This document shows positions 13,849 through 23,430 of a stretch of DNA of 64,000 nucleotides, piece by piece; the first letter of the stretch is position 1; each line of letters opens with the position of its first letter. Below the pieces are notes generated by a model. It ran no database searches and had not been told where the DNA came from. It was given only the letters and a program-made list of their open reading frames with translations. The position numbers and the translations under genes were made by a program. The stretch is taken from assembly GCA_944325895.1 (NCBI GenBank), contig CALVCA010000007.1, positions 18,360 to 82,359 of the forward strand, given 5' to 3'. This DNA is from Candidatus Gastranaerophilales bacterium. GTDB lineage: Bacteria > Cyanobacteriota > Vampirovibrionia > Gastranaerophilales > Gastranaerophilaceae.

Positions 13849-16311
13849 GTGGAAAATATATTAGAAAATCTTAATAGAGAGCAAAAAGAGGCGGTCGAAA
13901 CCGTTAAAGGACCGTTGTTGATATTGGCCGGTGCAGGTTCCGGAAAAACTAAAGTTTTAACGACACGTATTGCTTATTTAATTAAAAATAATTTTGCACG
14001 GGCACGTGATATTTTAGCGGTTACATTTACAAATAAAGCTGCACGTGAAATGAAAGAACGGCTCGGGAGTATTTTGGGTGAAGAAACTGTTAAATATATG
14101 TGGGTAGGTACATTTCACGGAATTTGCGGCAGAATTTTGCGTGAAAATATTGAAAATTATAATTTCCAATCGGGCAAAAAATTGGATAGAAATTTTACCA
14201 TATATGATGAAACAGATTCAATTTCAGTTATTAAGCAGGCTGTAAAAAAGCTAAATCTTGATGATAAAATTTATCAGCCAAAACTCGTTAAAGCTGTTAT
14301 TTCTAATGCAAAAAATAAAATGCAGGATGCTTATACATTTTCAACGTTTGCACGAGATTTTAAATCCCAAAAAATAGCATCAATTTTTGAAGAATATGAA
14401 AATATATTAAATAACAATAATGCTATAGATTTTGATGACATGCTTTTATTGACGGTAAAACTTCTTGAACAGAATTCTCAGGTAAGAGAGTATTATTATA
14501 ATAAGTTTAAACACATTTTGGTTGATGAATATCAAGATACGAATTTAGCTCAATACAGGTTAGTCAACTTGTTATACACTAATTTGCAGCCGAATGTTCC
14601 GCCTGAAAGATCTTTATGTGTTGTTGGTGATGTTGATCAATCTATATATAGCTGGCGTGGGGCAGATTATACAATTATTTTGAATTTTCAAAAAGATTTC
14701 AAAGACGCCAAGTTAATCAAGCTTGAGCAAAATTATCGTTCTACCGCTAATATTTTGAATGTTGCAAATGCGATTATAGAAAATAATGAAGAACGTGTTG
14801 AAAAATATTTATATTCTCAAAAAGGCGACGGTGAGCTGATTGATTATTATGAAGCTCAGGATGAGGCTGACGAAGCTAATTTTATCGTAAGTAAAATCAG
14901 ACAAAACAGCGGCGGAGATTATAATCGTTATGCTATTTTGTACCGTACAAATTCGCAATCCCGTGCATTGGAAGAAGCTTGTATGGCGGCCGGCATACCG
15001 TATAGAATATATGGCGGACTTAAATTCTATGACAGAAAAGAGATAAAAGATATAATTGCATATCTAAGATTAATCTATAATACGGATGATTCTCAGAGTT
15101 TAAGACGTATAATTAATGTTCCGAAACGTGCAATTGGTGAAACTACGGTTAAAAATCTTCAAAAATACGCTGATGAAAAAGATTTAAATCTTTTTCAAGC
15201 TATTTTGGAACTGGATGAAGATAGTGAAATTCCTGTTAAAACCCAAAATAAGTTAAAAGATTTTGCCGCTTTGATTTTACGATTTAGAGATGCACAAAAA
15301 AGTTATAATTTGCGTGAATTTGTAACGCTTGTTATTGAAAAAACAGGCTATTTAGCCGAATTAAGGCTGCAAAATACACCGGAGGCAGATGCTGATATTG
15401 AAAACCTTCAAGAATTGGTTAACGTTGCGGAAGAATTTGAACCGGAGGAATTGGATAACGCTTTAGGAGAATTTTTACAGCAGGTTGCACTTGTATCTGA
15501 TGTGGATGGTATGGATAATATCGCAAATAATGTTACACTTATGACACTGCATTCCGCTAAAGGGTTGGAATTTCCTGTTGTGTTCCTTGCCGGCATGGAT
15601 GAAGGTGTTTTCCCTCATCAAAGAACATTTAATATCCCTTCTGAATTGGAAGAAGAACGAAGGCTTATGTATGTTGGTGTTACTCGTGCTGAGGAAAAAT
15701 TGTATTTGATTTCCGCAAAACGCCGTCAAATGTGGGGTGAGTATAAATATTATAATCCTTCACGTTTTATTGAAGAAATCCCGAGAAAGCTTCTTGAAAT
15801 ATCTACATTCGAAGGCAGATCAGAAAGTTCATCAACTTTCAGAGATGCTGTGTCTAAGGCAAAAACGGGAGATTCCGGCAGAAGTTATTCAACGGCACAA
15901 TCTGACAGCTTCGGTTATGTAAAACCTTCAACGTCTTTCGGTAAAGGGTTTGTAGCACCTAATAGAACACCTGCCCGTACTATTCTTGTTAAATCCGAGG
16001 CACATAAAAAGCGGGACGATGAGCATGTTAAGGAGCTTTTTAAAGACAATGCCATTAAACGCATGATTGAAGAACGCCAGCGTAAAAGCCAAGAAGACTT
16101 GTTGATTGAACAAGAAAAACAAAGACAACGTGAAAATAAAACCGTGGATTATGTTTTTAATGTTGGTGAGAGAGTTTTTCATGAAAAACTAGGTGTGGGG
16201 CATATTGATGACGTAATTATTGACGGCAGCAGTATTATTTATTCTATAGATTTTGGCAAAATGGGCAAAAAAGCTATGGCTGCCGAATATGCTAAATTAA
16301 AAAAATTTTAA
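13849..16311 (+). CDS. pcrA: UvrD/PcrA-type ATP-dependent 3'-5' DNA helicase
   Basis: 820 residues from GTG 13849, where the conserved start ENILENLNREQKEAV begins; the longer frame to 13714 has no support. Superfamily 1 motifs: LILAGAGSGKTKVL (I), AVTFTNKAAREMKERL (Ia), LVDEYQDTN (II), GDVDQSIYSWRGA (III), LEQNYRS (IV), MTLHSAKGLEFPVVFLAG (V) and RRLMYVGVTRAEEKL (VI). The C-terminus (VGERVFHEKLGVGHI) resembles the Tudor-like RNA-polymerase-binding tail of PcrA/UvrD. It acts in nucleotide excision and mismatch repair and in clearing replication blocks. Confidence 0.95.
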   Translation: MENILENLNREQKEAVETVKGPLLILAGAGSGKTKVLTTRIAYLIKNNFARARDILAVTFTNKAAREMKERLGSILGEETVKYMWVGTFHGICGRILRENIENYNFQSGKKLDRNFTIYDETDSISVIKQAVKKLNLDDKIYQPKLVKAVISNAKNKMQDAYTFSTFARDFKSQKIASIFEEYENILNNNNAIDFDDMLLLTVKLLEQNSQVREYYYNKFKHILVDEYQDTNLAQYRLVNLLYTNLQPNVPPERSLCVVGDVDQSIYSWRGADYTIILNFQKDFKDAKLIKLEQNYRSTANILNVANAIIENNEERVEKYLYSQKGDGELIDYYEAQDEADEANFIVSKIRQNSGGDYNRYAILYRTNSQSRALEEACMAAGIPYRIYGGLKFYDRKEIKDIIAYLRLIYNTDDSQSLRRIINVPKRAIGETTVKNLQKYADEKDLNLFQAILELDEDSEIPVKTQNKLKDFAALILRFRDAQKSYNLREFVTLVIEKTGYLAELRLQNTPEADADIENLQELVNVAEEFEPEELDNALGEFLQQVALVSDVDGMDNIANNVTLMTLHSAKGLEFPVVFLAGMDEGVFPHQRTFNIPSELEEERRLMYVGVTRAEEKLYLISAKRRQMWGEYKYYNPSRFIEEIPRKLLEISTFEGRSESSSTFRDAVSKAKTGDSGRSYSTAQSDSFGYVKPSTSFGKGFVAPNRTPARTILVKSEAHKKRDDEHVKELFKDNAIKRMIEERQRKSQEDLLIEQEKQRQRENKTVDYVFNVGERVFHEKLGVGHIDDVIIDGSSIIYSIDFGKMGKKAMAAEYAKLKKF

Positions 16312-16312
16312 T

Positions 16313-16339
16313 AAAAAAAGAGTCTGATTTCTCAGACTC
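16313..16339 (-). terminator. Intrinsic terminator after galM
   Basis: Hairpin GAGTCTG (16320-16326), loop ATTTCT, CAGACTC (16333-16339), followed on the minus strand by a seven-T run. It closes the scoA-scoB-helicase-galM operon and also sits just past the convergent pcrA stop. Confidence 0.8.
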
Positions 16340-16423
16340 AATGGAATTAAGAATAGCTGGAAGTATGAAAAAGATTAATTATATTAAACGGTTTTCATAT
16401 AAAATTTGCAATTATCCATATGG

Positions 16424-17590
16424 CTATTTATAAAAAGAATAAATAATTTCTCTTTTATAGTGTTCTCCTTTTTTCAAAATAGGTTTTTCTTCAAATGAAT
16501 TTATTGCGTCAGGGAAAAATTGCGGTTCCACACACAGTGCTGAGTGTTTTTCGTATTTCTTTCCGTCTTTGCCTAAAGGTTGTTCGGATTTTCCTAAATT
16601 ATTTGCTGTATAAAATTGAAATCCCGGCAGGTTTGTTAATACGTCCATGCAAATGCCGCTTTTATCTGATTTAATTTTAGCGGCAGTAATCATTGTTTTA
16701 CCGTCGTATCCGTCTATACAATAGTTTTGGTCATATTCAGCGGATAATTTTTTCGGTGTTCTAAAATCAAATAAAGTGTTTTCAACAGATTTAATTTCGC
16801 CTGTTGGAATTGCATTTTCATTAACAGGTGTATATTTGGATGAGTTCGGTAATTGGACCGTATGATTTTTAATAGAGCCTTCCTGAGCATTCTCTGAACC
16901 GTTCAGGTTGAAATAAGAATGGTTTGTCAAATTTAATATAGTATCTTTATCTGTTTCAGCTTCATATATTATGTGTAATTGGTTTTTATTATCAAGTTTA
17001 TATATGACGGAAGTTTGTACATTGCCCGGATAACCTCCGTCCATGTCTTTTTTAATGTATGTAAATTTTATTCCGTCTTTTAATATTTCTGCATTCCAAT
17101 TTTTTCTGTCAAGACCTGCTGATCCGCCATGAGAATGTGTGCTGCCTTTGTTGCATTCTAATTGATATTCTTTATTGCCGATTTTGAATTTTCCTTTGTT
17201 AATTCTGTTGGCACACGGTCCGATTGTACCTCCGGCATGTCCTATGGAAGATTTTTCGTAAGGAGTTACCGAATCATAACCTTGCACAACGTCAATTATT
17301 TTTCCGTTTTTATCAGGAATTTTTATGGAAGTTATTGTTGCTCCGTATGTAGAAATATCAACGCTTGCTCCGTTTTTGTTTGTTATTGTGTATAATGAGG
17401 CATCCTCATTGGTTTTTTCAATCTTGCCGAAAAATTTTTTTTCTATTTTTATACCATCATATGAATTATTTTCAATTGTTTTTTCAAAAGAATCTTTTGT
17501 AAAAGTTTTATTTACAGTTGTTTGCTGCTGTGCTACACGTGGTACAAAAGGTTTGTTTATCCAAAAATTTGAATGAAAGTCTATTGTCAT
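16424..17590 (-). CDS. galM: Aldose 1-epimerase (galactose mutarotase)
   Basis: 388 residues. After an extra N-terminal stretch of about 60 residues the GalM fold begins: TITNKNGASVDISTYGATIT, GGTIGPCANRINKGKF, the catalytic-His region STHSHGGSAGLDRKNW, LTNHSYFNLNG and the Glu region ALCVEPQFFPDAIN. It interconverts alpha and beta anomers of hexoses. There is no clear signal peptide. AGGAG precedes the ATG and the upstream helicase-fusion gene ends only 10 nt away, so it is the last gene of a four-gene operon. Confidence 0.9.
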   Translation of the reverse strand: MTIDFHSNFWINKPFVPRVAQQQTTVNKTFTKDSFEKTIENNSYDGIKIEKKFFGKIEKTNEDASLYTITNKNGASVDISTYGATITSIKIPDKNGKIIDVVQGYDSVTPYEKSSIGHAGGTIGPCANRINKGKFKIGNKEYQLECNKGSTHSHGGSAGLDRKNWNAEILKDGIKFTYIKKDMDGGYPGNVQTSVIYKLDNKNQLHIIYEAETDKDTILNLTNHSYFNLNGSENAQEGSIKNHTVQLPNSSKYTPVNENAIPTGEIKSVENTLFDFRTPKKLSAEYDQNYCIDGYDGKTMITAAKIKSDKSGICMDVLTNLPGFQFYTANNLGKSEQPLGKDGKKYEKHSALCVEPQFFPDAINSFEEKPILKKGEHYKREIIYSFYK

Positions 17591-17600
17591 TTCTATACTC

Positions 17601-20474
17601 CTAAAATAAGCTTAGTTGATTTACAGGTTCTTTTTGATGAAATTTTTTTTCAGACTGTGAATATGTCAAAAGTTCGTCTTTTATTTTAGTTAAAAACGGT
17701 GAAATTTCAGGATGCGTTATTTCTCCGAAAATTACTCTTTTTAATGAATGGCTTAAAAATAATTTTTGTTTGGCTCTCGTCATCCCGACGTACAAAAGCC
17801 GTCTTTCTTCTTCAATTTCTTCGGGAGTTTCTGCTTTATATATAGGTAATATACCTATTTCAAGTCCTGTTATAAATACACAGTTAAATTCCAATCCTTT
17901 TGAAGAATGTAAGGTCATTAAAGATATCCTGTCAGCTCTTGAATCAATTGTGTCAGATTCTTTTAAGAGCGAAACCTGATGGATAAAGTCATTTTTACTG
18001 CTGCAATTTTTTGCCAAATCTTTTAAATATTTTAATATATAATCTTCACAATTAACGGAGTTTAGTTGTTCTTGTAACGGGGTATCGTTTGTTAAATTTT
18101 TCAGCATATCACGTATCGGTTTTTTGTTGCAAAGCATGTCATCCGAGAGTTTTACATAAGGCATTCCTGATCTTTCCAGTGCTTCAATGAGCGGTTTTAG
18201 CTGGGCTGAAGTTCTATAAAGAATTGCAAAATCCGAAAAAGATAAATCATTTTTTTCACCGTTTGACCTTTCGGAGTCAATTGAGAAAAAGCTGTGACCT
18301 CCTATCATATTTTCAATTGTACTCACTACAAATTCAGCTTCAGCTTTGTCTGATTGTGCTGTATAGATTGTAATTTTATCCTGAATATTTGTATCAGATG
18401 AAGTCAGGTTAAAAGAGTTAATCATTTGGTTGGAAGCATTTACAATGTTTGAGCTTGAACGATAGTTATTTTTTAGTGTTATTTTTTGGGTATTAGGATA
18501 ATCCAATTCAAAGTTGTTGAAAAATTTACAACTGCCGCCGCGAAATCCGTAAATAGCTTGATTAGGATCTCCTATTACGCAGATATTACCATTTTGTGGA
18601 ACCAAAAGTTTTATAAAATTATACTGATTTTCGTCAATATCCTGATATTCATCCACAAATACATATTTATATTTTTGCCGGTACAATTCTTTAATTTCAG
18701 GATAATTGTTAAATAATTGTATTGTTAAAGTTATTAAATCGTCAAATTCAATAAAGTTTGCCGGCAGTTCATCATATAATTTTTTTTCTTCTTCTGAAAT
18801 AACTTCAAAATTTTCAGCAATTCCTGCTTTTTCATTATTTTCTTTTAAAATGTTAAGGCAAAGAGCGTGGAATGTGAATATATTAACATTGTTACCGGGG
18901 ATAAGACGGTTTAATCTTTCACGCATTTCCTGTGCGGCTTTGCGGGTAAAGGTTATTGCAAGACAGTTGTCAGAAGGTATATTTTTTTCTTTTACAAAAT
19001 ATGCGATACGGTTGGTTAATACTGTTGTTTTACCGGAACCCGGTCCTGCAACTATTAATAATTTATTATTCGGGTTAGTTATTGCGGCTTTTTGATATTC
19101 ATCAAAACCGGTAGTTTGTTTATATTCATCATGTACAGTATTAATTATTTTTTGTTTAATTTCGTATTTAATAGGGTCTTGTTTAATTTGTTGAGGGATT
19201 TCTATATTTAATTTTAAATTAATAAAATTTTTTTTCTTTATTTCCTGATCTTCAAAAAGTCTGATAACACCGTATTCGCCGTCAAATCCGGCATGTTTTA
19301 TGACCTGTCCTTTTCTCAGTCTTATTAAAGCTTCCGTAAGCAGTGGATTTTCTTTTGAAAATTCTTCCGGAGGAATATTTTGTAAAATATCCAGTTCCGA
19401 ACCGTATTTTTTAATGAGTTTTTCATATTCATTTATGACGGATTTGCTTGCAGAGCCAACTTGCATAATTTCTGAAATGATTTCGGTCAACGGAACCAAA
19501 CTGAATACTTTACCGCCTGTTTTTGGCATATAAGTATCGGAAAAATCTCTGTCGGCTAATTCGCAAACTCTGTTTAAAACACCTATTGTTAAAGGCTTTC
19601 CGCATACCGGACAAATCCCGTTATATTTTTTTGTTTCATCAGGTGTCAGACAAATATTGCATTTTCTGTGTCCGTCTTCATGATACTTTCCTTCTTCAGG
19701 AAAAAATTCAACTGTCCCGACATACCCTTCTCCTGTTTTTAAAGCATTCATAATACTGAAATAGTCAGGTATTGTATCAAAGACGGTTGCTTCACGGGCA
19801 AGTTTTGACGGGGAATGAGCATCAGAATTTGACACAAGTCTGTATTTGTCAAGTTTTGAAACTTTCCAATTCATCATAGGATCTGATGACAACCCGGTTT
19901 CTACGGCAAAAATATGATCGGATAAATCTTCGTAACATTCTTCTATTGAATCAAATCCTGATTTTGAACCTAATACTGAAAACCAGGGTGTCCAAATATG
20001 TGCAGGAATAATATAACTGTTATTACCTGATTCCAAAACCGTTTCAAGCAAATTTCTTGAATCTAAGCCTAATATCGGTCGGCCGTCAGATTTTATGTTG
20101 CCTATTGCATCAAGTCTGTTTCTGAAGTTTTGTGCTGTTTCTAAATTCGGACAAAATACAACGTGGTGAACTTTTCTTGTTTTATCTCCTTTTTTGTATA
20201 TTGTCGAAATTTCAACGGATAAAATAAATCTTACGGGCGTACCTTCTTTTAAAAACGATTTTTCAATTTCAGGTTTTAATTTATATATCCCGTTTCCGGC
20301 AGGAATAAGTTTTTCGTTAATTTCATTGAACCAGGCAGGATGAGTAAAATCACCTGTGGATATGACACTTAATCCTTTTTTTTGTGCCCAAAGGGCAAGT
20401 TGTTCAAGGTTGCAGTCTTTGCTGGTGGCTCTTGAATATTTTGAATGTATATGTAAATCAGCATAAAAAAACAT
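17601..20474 (-). CDS. PHP-domain (EndoQ-like, TIGR00375) plus UvrD-type helicase fusion
   Basis: 957 residues. Residues 1-250 form a PHP metallo-phosphoesterase: ADLHIHSKYSRATS, STGDFTHPAWF, SNSDAHSPSKLARE. A four-Cys zinc site follows (Cys272, 275, 288, 291). Residues 455-940 are an SF1 helicase: AGPGSGKTTVLTNR (477-483), DEYQDIDENQ, GDPNQAIYGFRGG, LMTLHSSKGLEFN, RRLLYVGMTRAKQKL. The last residues NQLSLF are a consensus beta-clamp-binding motif. The PHP part resembles endonuclease Q, which cuts at deaminated bases, so a repair nuclease-helicase is inferred. Operonic with scoAB (14 nt) and galM (10 nt). Confidence 0.85.
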   Translation of the reverse strand: MFFYADLHIHSKYSRATSKDCNLEQLALWAQKKGLSVISTGDFTHPAWFNEINEKLIPAGNGIYKLKPEIEKSFLKEGTPVRFILSVEISTIYKKGDKTRKVHHVVFCPNLETAQNFRNRLDAIGNIKSDGRPILGLDSRNLLETVLESGNNSYIIPAHIWTPWFSVLGSKSGFDSIEECYEDLSDHIFAVETGLSSDPMMNWKVSKLDKYRLVSNSDAHSPSKLAREATVFDTIPDYFSIMNALKTGEGYVGTVEFFPEEGKYHEDGHRKCNICLTPDETKKYNGICPVCGKPLTIGVLNRVCELADRDFSDTYMPKTGGKVFSLVPLTEIISEIMQVGSASKSVINEYEKLIKKYGSELDILQNIPPEEFSKENPLLTEALIRLRKGQVIKHAGFDGEYGVIRLFEDQEIKKKNFINLKLNIEIPQQIKQDPIKYEIKQKIINTVHDEYKQTTGFDEYQKAAITNPNNKLLIVAGPGSGKTTVLTNRIAYFVKEKNIPSDNCLAITFTRKAAQEMRERLNRLIPGNNVNIFTFHALCLNILKENNEKAGIAENFEVISEEEKKLYDELPANFIEFDDLITLTIQLFNNYPEIKELYRQKYKYVFVDEYQDIDENQYNFIKLLVPQNGNICVIGDPNQAIYGFRGGSCKFFNNFELDYPNTQKITLKNNYRSSSNIVNASNQMINSFNLTSSDTNIQDKITIYTAQSDKAEAEFVVSTIENMIGGHSFFSIDSERSNGEKNDLSFSDFAILYRTSAQLKPLIEALERSGMPYVKLSDDMLCNKKPIRDMLKNLTNDTPLQEQLNSVNCEDYILKYLKDLAKNCSSKNDFIHQVSLLKESDTIDSRADRISLMTLHSSKGLEFNCVFITGLEIGILPIYKAETPEEIEEERRLLYVGMTRAKQKLFLSHSLKRVIFGEITHPEISPFLTKIKDELLTYSQSEKKFHQKEPVNQLSLF

Positions 20475-20488
20475 TTCTAAAACTCCGA

Positions 20489-21172
20489 CTATATTTCCAT
20501 AAGCTTTAGATTATCACTGACTTTAAAATCAGCTGTAACGGAATTTTTTATATCTTCAATCGTAAACATAGGGTTTATGTCTGTTAAAACCAAACCGTTA
20601 TCCATAACTTCAAACACGCATCGTTCTGTTATTATTAAATTAACCTCTCGATATGCGGTTAAAGGCAGATTACAGTCTTTTACGATTTTTATCTGTCCTT
20701 TGGACATATGCTCCATAGTTACGATAACTTTTTTAGCTCCGACAACCAAGTCCATTGAACCACCCATTCCGGGAACAAATTTCCCAGGGATAAGCCAGCT
20801 TGCGAGGTTACCTTTTTCATCAACCTGCAGTGCACCTAAAACAGTTGCATCTATATGTCCCCCACGCATCATTGTAAATGCCATTTGAGAATCATAAAAA
20901 CTTGCACCTTCTTTTGTTTCTACGTAACCGCCGCCGGCATTTATTATCCTTTTATCAGGAATTTCTCTTTTTTGGCTTTTGCCGACACCAAGTAATCCGT
21001 TTTCGGATTGAAATGTAACTTTTATTCCTTCCGGAATATAATCTGCTACAGCCGTTGGCAACCCTATACCCAATGTTACCACATCACCGTCTTTAAATTC
21101 CTTGGCAGCTCTTTTTGCAATTATTTCACGTATTTTTTCTTTAGTTAATGCTTTATCCATTAAAACTTCCAT
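20489..21172 (-). CDS. scoB: 3-oxoacid / acetate-type CoA-transferase, beta subunit
   Basis: 227 residues with the CoA-transferase I beta signature: LGIGLPTAVADYIP, the catalytic Glu in FQSENGLLGVG, GGHIDATVLGALQVDEKGNL and PGMGGSMDLVVGAKKVIV. Paired with the alpha subunit one nucleotide upstream. The complex moves CoA between acyl-CoA and a carboxylic acid (acetoacetate, butyrate or acetate). Substrate choice cannot be read from the sequence. The context, with no other fatty-acid genes near, gives no clue. Confidence 0.93.
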   Translation of the reverse strand: MEVLMDKALTKEKIREIIAKRAAKEFKDGDVVTLGIGLPTAVADYIPEGIKVTFQSENGLLGVGKSQKREIPDKRIINAGGGYVETKEGASFYDSQMAFTMMRGGHIDATVLGALQVDEKGNLASWLIPGKFVPGMGGSMDLVVGAKKVIVTMEHMSKGQIKIVKDCNLPLTAYREVNLIITERCVFEVMDNGLVLTDINPMFTIEDIKNSVTADFKVSDNLKLMEI

Positions 21173-21173
21173 T

Positions 21174-21818
21174 TTATGAACCTCTTACTACGTAATCTAT
21201 AAAAAGACCGGGTATTACAACATCGTTTGGATCCAAGCAATCTACAATTTCATCTGCTTGTATTATTACGGTTTCAGCTGCCGTTGCCATAATCGTGTTG
21301 TGGTTTCGTGTTGTGCCGTAAAAAGCAACATTGCCGTATTTATCTACTTTTGATCCGTATATTAATGCAAAATCCGCACCCAACGGTTTTTCAAAAATGT
21401 ATTTCTTTCCGTCTACTTCCATCGTGTCTTTATTTTCTTCTATAATAGTGCCGACACCTGTAGGTGTTAAAACTCCGCCTAAACCGGAACCTTTTGCTCT
21501 GATTTTTTCTATTAATGTCCCCATTGGTATCAGTTCAACTTCCAATTCTCCGTCGTGCATTTGTCTGCCGGTTTCGGGATTTGTTCCGATATGGGAGGCT
21601 ATTACTTTTTTTACCTGTTTGTTTTCTATAAGTTTCCCTCTGTCATTACCGGGAGTTGATGTATCATTACATATCATTGTTAATTCTTTTACATTTTGGT
21701 TTATTAATTCGTCTATCAAAATATCAGGGGTTCCGCAGCTTAAAAAGCCGCCTACCATTATTGATGCACCATCTTTTATCATATTTATTGCTTCTTTTGC
21801 AGATACTATTTTTTTCAT
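21174..21818 (-). CDS. scoA: 3-oxoacid / acetate-type CoA-transferase, alpha subunit
   Basis: 214 residues: MKKIVSAKEAINMIKDGASI, VGGFLSCGTPDILIDEL, the SHIGTNPETGRQM segment, and GTLIEKIRAKGSGLGGVLTP with ADFALIYGSKVDKYGN. This is the alpha half of a two-subunit CoA-transferase (AtoD/ScoA type). It is the first gene of the operon. A TTGTAA, 18-nt spacer, TACAAT promoter lies near 21855-21890 on the minus strand, and an AGGGG ribosome site precedes the ATG. Confidence 0.93.
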   Translation of the reverse strand: MKKIVSAKEAINMIKDGASIMVGGFLSCGTPDILIDELINQNVKELTMICNDTSTPGNDRGKLIENKQVKKVIASHIGTNPETGRQMHDGELEVELIPMGTLIEKIRAKGSGLGGVLTPTGVGTIIEENKDTMEVDGKKYIFEKPLGADFALIYGSKVDKYGNVAFYGTTRNHNTIMATAAETVIIQADEIVDCLDPNDVVIPGLFIDYVVRGS

Positions 21819-21897
21819 AAATTTCCCCTGTTAAAATTTTATTATAAAAATACTTAAATTGTAAATCTTATGCATATTCTGTTACAATTGGTATTTT

Positions 21898-22485
21898 TTA
21901 TATTTGTGTTGCTTCAATGACCCAGTTCGGATAATATAAAAGTTCTATCTTTTGTCCTTTTTTTATTTTAGCATGACCGCCTTTGATAAAATTTGTAAAA
22001 GAACCGGTCGGCGGCAGAATTGTTAGTGCCCACTTTAGCGGAAATACCAATAAACTCCAATCCAAACCTCGTATTTCATGATAATCCGTTAATTGCCCCT
22101 TTTCTACACCGTCAATTTGAAAATTGCCGATGATTATACTTGCAGGAATTCCATTCATACCGTTTTTTACAATAGTTTCTATTCTCGCAGGTACTACTGT
22201 TCCGCTTTTTACAATTAATTCCCCTTTATAATATAGGTTATTGTCAGTAATAAAATGAACGGTTTCTCCTTCGTAAGCTTTTTTTTCGGATGATATTTCG
22301 TCTAAAGATTTAAGTTTAATAACATATCTTTCAGTATTCTCAAAATTATAGTTTAAGTTAGTTTCGGGTTTTTCAATGATTTTATCTTTTAATATATTAT
22401 CTTTAATATTATCAGAAAGTGTTTCCGCTGATGTTAAATTACAGGCGAAAAATATTATTAATACTGTCAAAAAGATTTTATTCAT
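21898..22485 (-). CDS. Secreted protein of unknown function
   Basis: 195 residues with a signal peptide (MNKIFLTVLIIFFACNLTSA, cleavage near residue 20). The mature part has a beta-rich segment, GELIVKSGTVVPARIETIVK and GMNGIPASIIIGNFQIDGVE, then a hydrophobic stretch LLVFPLKWALTILPP. I do not recognise the family. The start overlaps the preceding gene by 8 nt, so the two are translationally coupled and probably act together in the envelope. Confidence 0.7.
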   Translation of the reverse strand: MNKIFLTVLIIFFACNLTSAETLSDNIKDNILKDKIIEKPETNLNYNFENTERYVIKLKSLDEISSEKKAYEGETVHFITDNNLYYKGELIVKSGTVVPARIETIVKNGMNGIPASIIIGNFQIDGVEKGQLTDYHEIRGLDWSLLVFPLKWALTILPPTGSFTNFIKGGHAKIKKGQKIELLYYPNWVIEATQI

Positions 22486-23173
22486 AATCTAATTCCTCAG
22501 TTGAATTATTTTTAATCTTTTCTTCAAGTAATTTTCTGTTGTGTGCAGAATTTAATAAAAAATTTTGGTAGCTTTCGGTTTCCAAATAAGGATTATTTGC
22601 AATGAAATAAGGATATTTTGTATAAATATATTCATATATTATTGCCAGTCTTTTTGATGTTAGATTTTTGCTTGAAAAAGTATCAAATCTTTTTTGCGGA
22701 AAGGCTTTATTTAAATATGTGATTAAACCAATCGGGTTATAACCTGCAGTTACCATAAAATCAACAGCCCTTTTATCAGCATAAACTTCATATAATTTAG
22801 GGGCTGCTTTTATTTGAATTGCTGACAATCCTCCATTCCAGGTGCCTTTGAAAGATTTTAATGCCAAAGATATTCCACGGGATAAAAATGCCGCAAGTTC
22901 ATCTTCATTCGCAATGAATTTTATATCGTTTCCATATAAAACAACTTGTCTTTTGGTTACATCTTCAGTCGATTTTAAAAGCGATGCTTTTTCGGATTTG
23001 TCATAAACAAAGATTATTCTTTTATCTATTTTATTAGCATTTAAAACCCTAAATCCGGTATCATTTATTTTTTCTTGAATAGTTTGTTCTCGTTCAATGG
23101 CTGTATCTTCTGCTGCAAATACACAAAATGTTGACATCAATAATGCCAAAAGTAAAAATAAAATCTTTTTCAT
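22478..23173 (-). CDS. Secreted M48-peptidase-like protein lacking the zinc motif
   Basis: 231 residues, signal peptide 1-20 (ending FCVFAAED). The layout NEDELAAFLSRGISLALKS, then YADKRAVDFMVTAGYNPIGL, then ITYLNKAFP matches M48-family proteins, where the first stretch normally holds HEXXH and the second an E-A-D-R motif. Here HEIAH is replaced by SRGIS and the distal Glu by Tyr-Ala-Asp. Proteolysis is therefore unlikely and a binding or scaffold role is inferred. Coupled to the downstream secreted protein by an 8-nt overlap. Confidence 0.6.
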   Translation of the reverse strand: MKKILFLLLALLMSTFCVFAAEDTAIEREQTIQEKINDTGFRVLNANKIDKRIIFVYDKSEKASLLKSTEDVTKRQVVLYGNDIKFIANEDELAAFLSRGISLALKSFKGTWNGGLSAIQIKAAPKLYEVYADKRAVDFMVTAGYNPIGLITYLNKAFPQKRFDTFSSKNLTSKRLAIIYEYIYTKYPYFIANNPYLETESYQNFLLNSAHNRKLLEEKIKNNSTEELDYE

Positions 23174-23184
23174 ACTTTTTCCCT

Positions 23185-23385
23185 TTAGCTTTCGGCAACT
23201 ATTGTAGTTACTAATTCTCCGTAACTATTAAAGTGTCCGTCAGTTTCTTCAACTATATATCTTAATTCAGGTTTGCCCTCAACGGCATTTTCTGCACAGT
23301 CCATTGCTTCGTCATAATCTTTAAATTCGCCTATTAATGTTTTTGTTAAGCTGGAATGATTTTTTTCTGTGTATACACTATACAT
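23185..23385 (-). CDS. Small conserved-looking hypothetical protein (66 residues)
   Basis: MYSVYTEKNHSSLTKTLIGE start with AAAGGAGA ribosome site 7 nt upstream. Soluble, acidic, one probable alpha/beta domain with the stretch DYDEAMDCAENAVEG. No known motif. It lies between the tolC-like gene and the secreted pair on the same strand. It is accepted because of the good ribosome site and a compact reading frame in a gap. Confidence 0.65.
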   Translation of the reverse strand: MYSVYTEKNHSSLTKTLIGEFKDYDEAMDCAENAVEGKPELRYIVEETDGHFNSYGELVTTIVAES

Positions 23386-23430
23386 ATAGATCTCCTTTCA
23401 TGTTTATATAATAACACATAATAATTTCGG

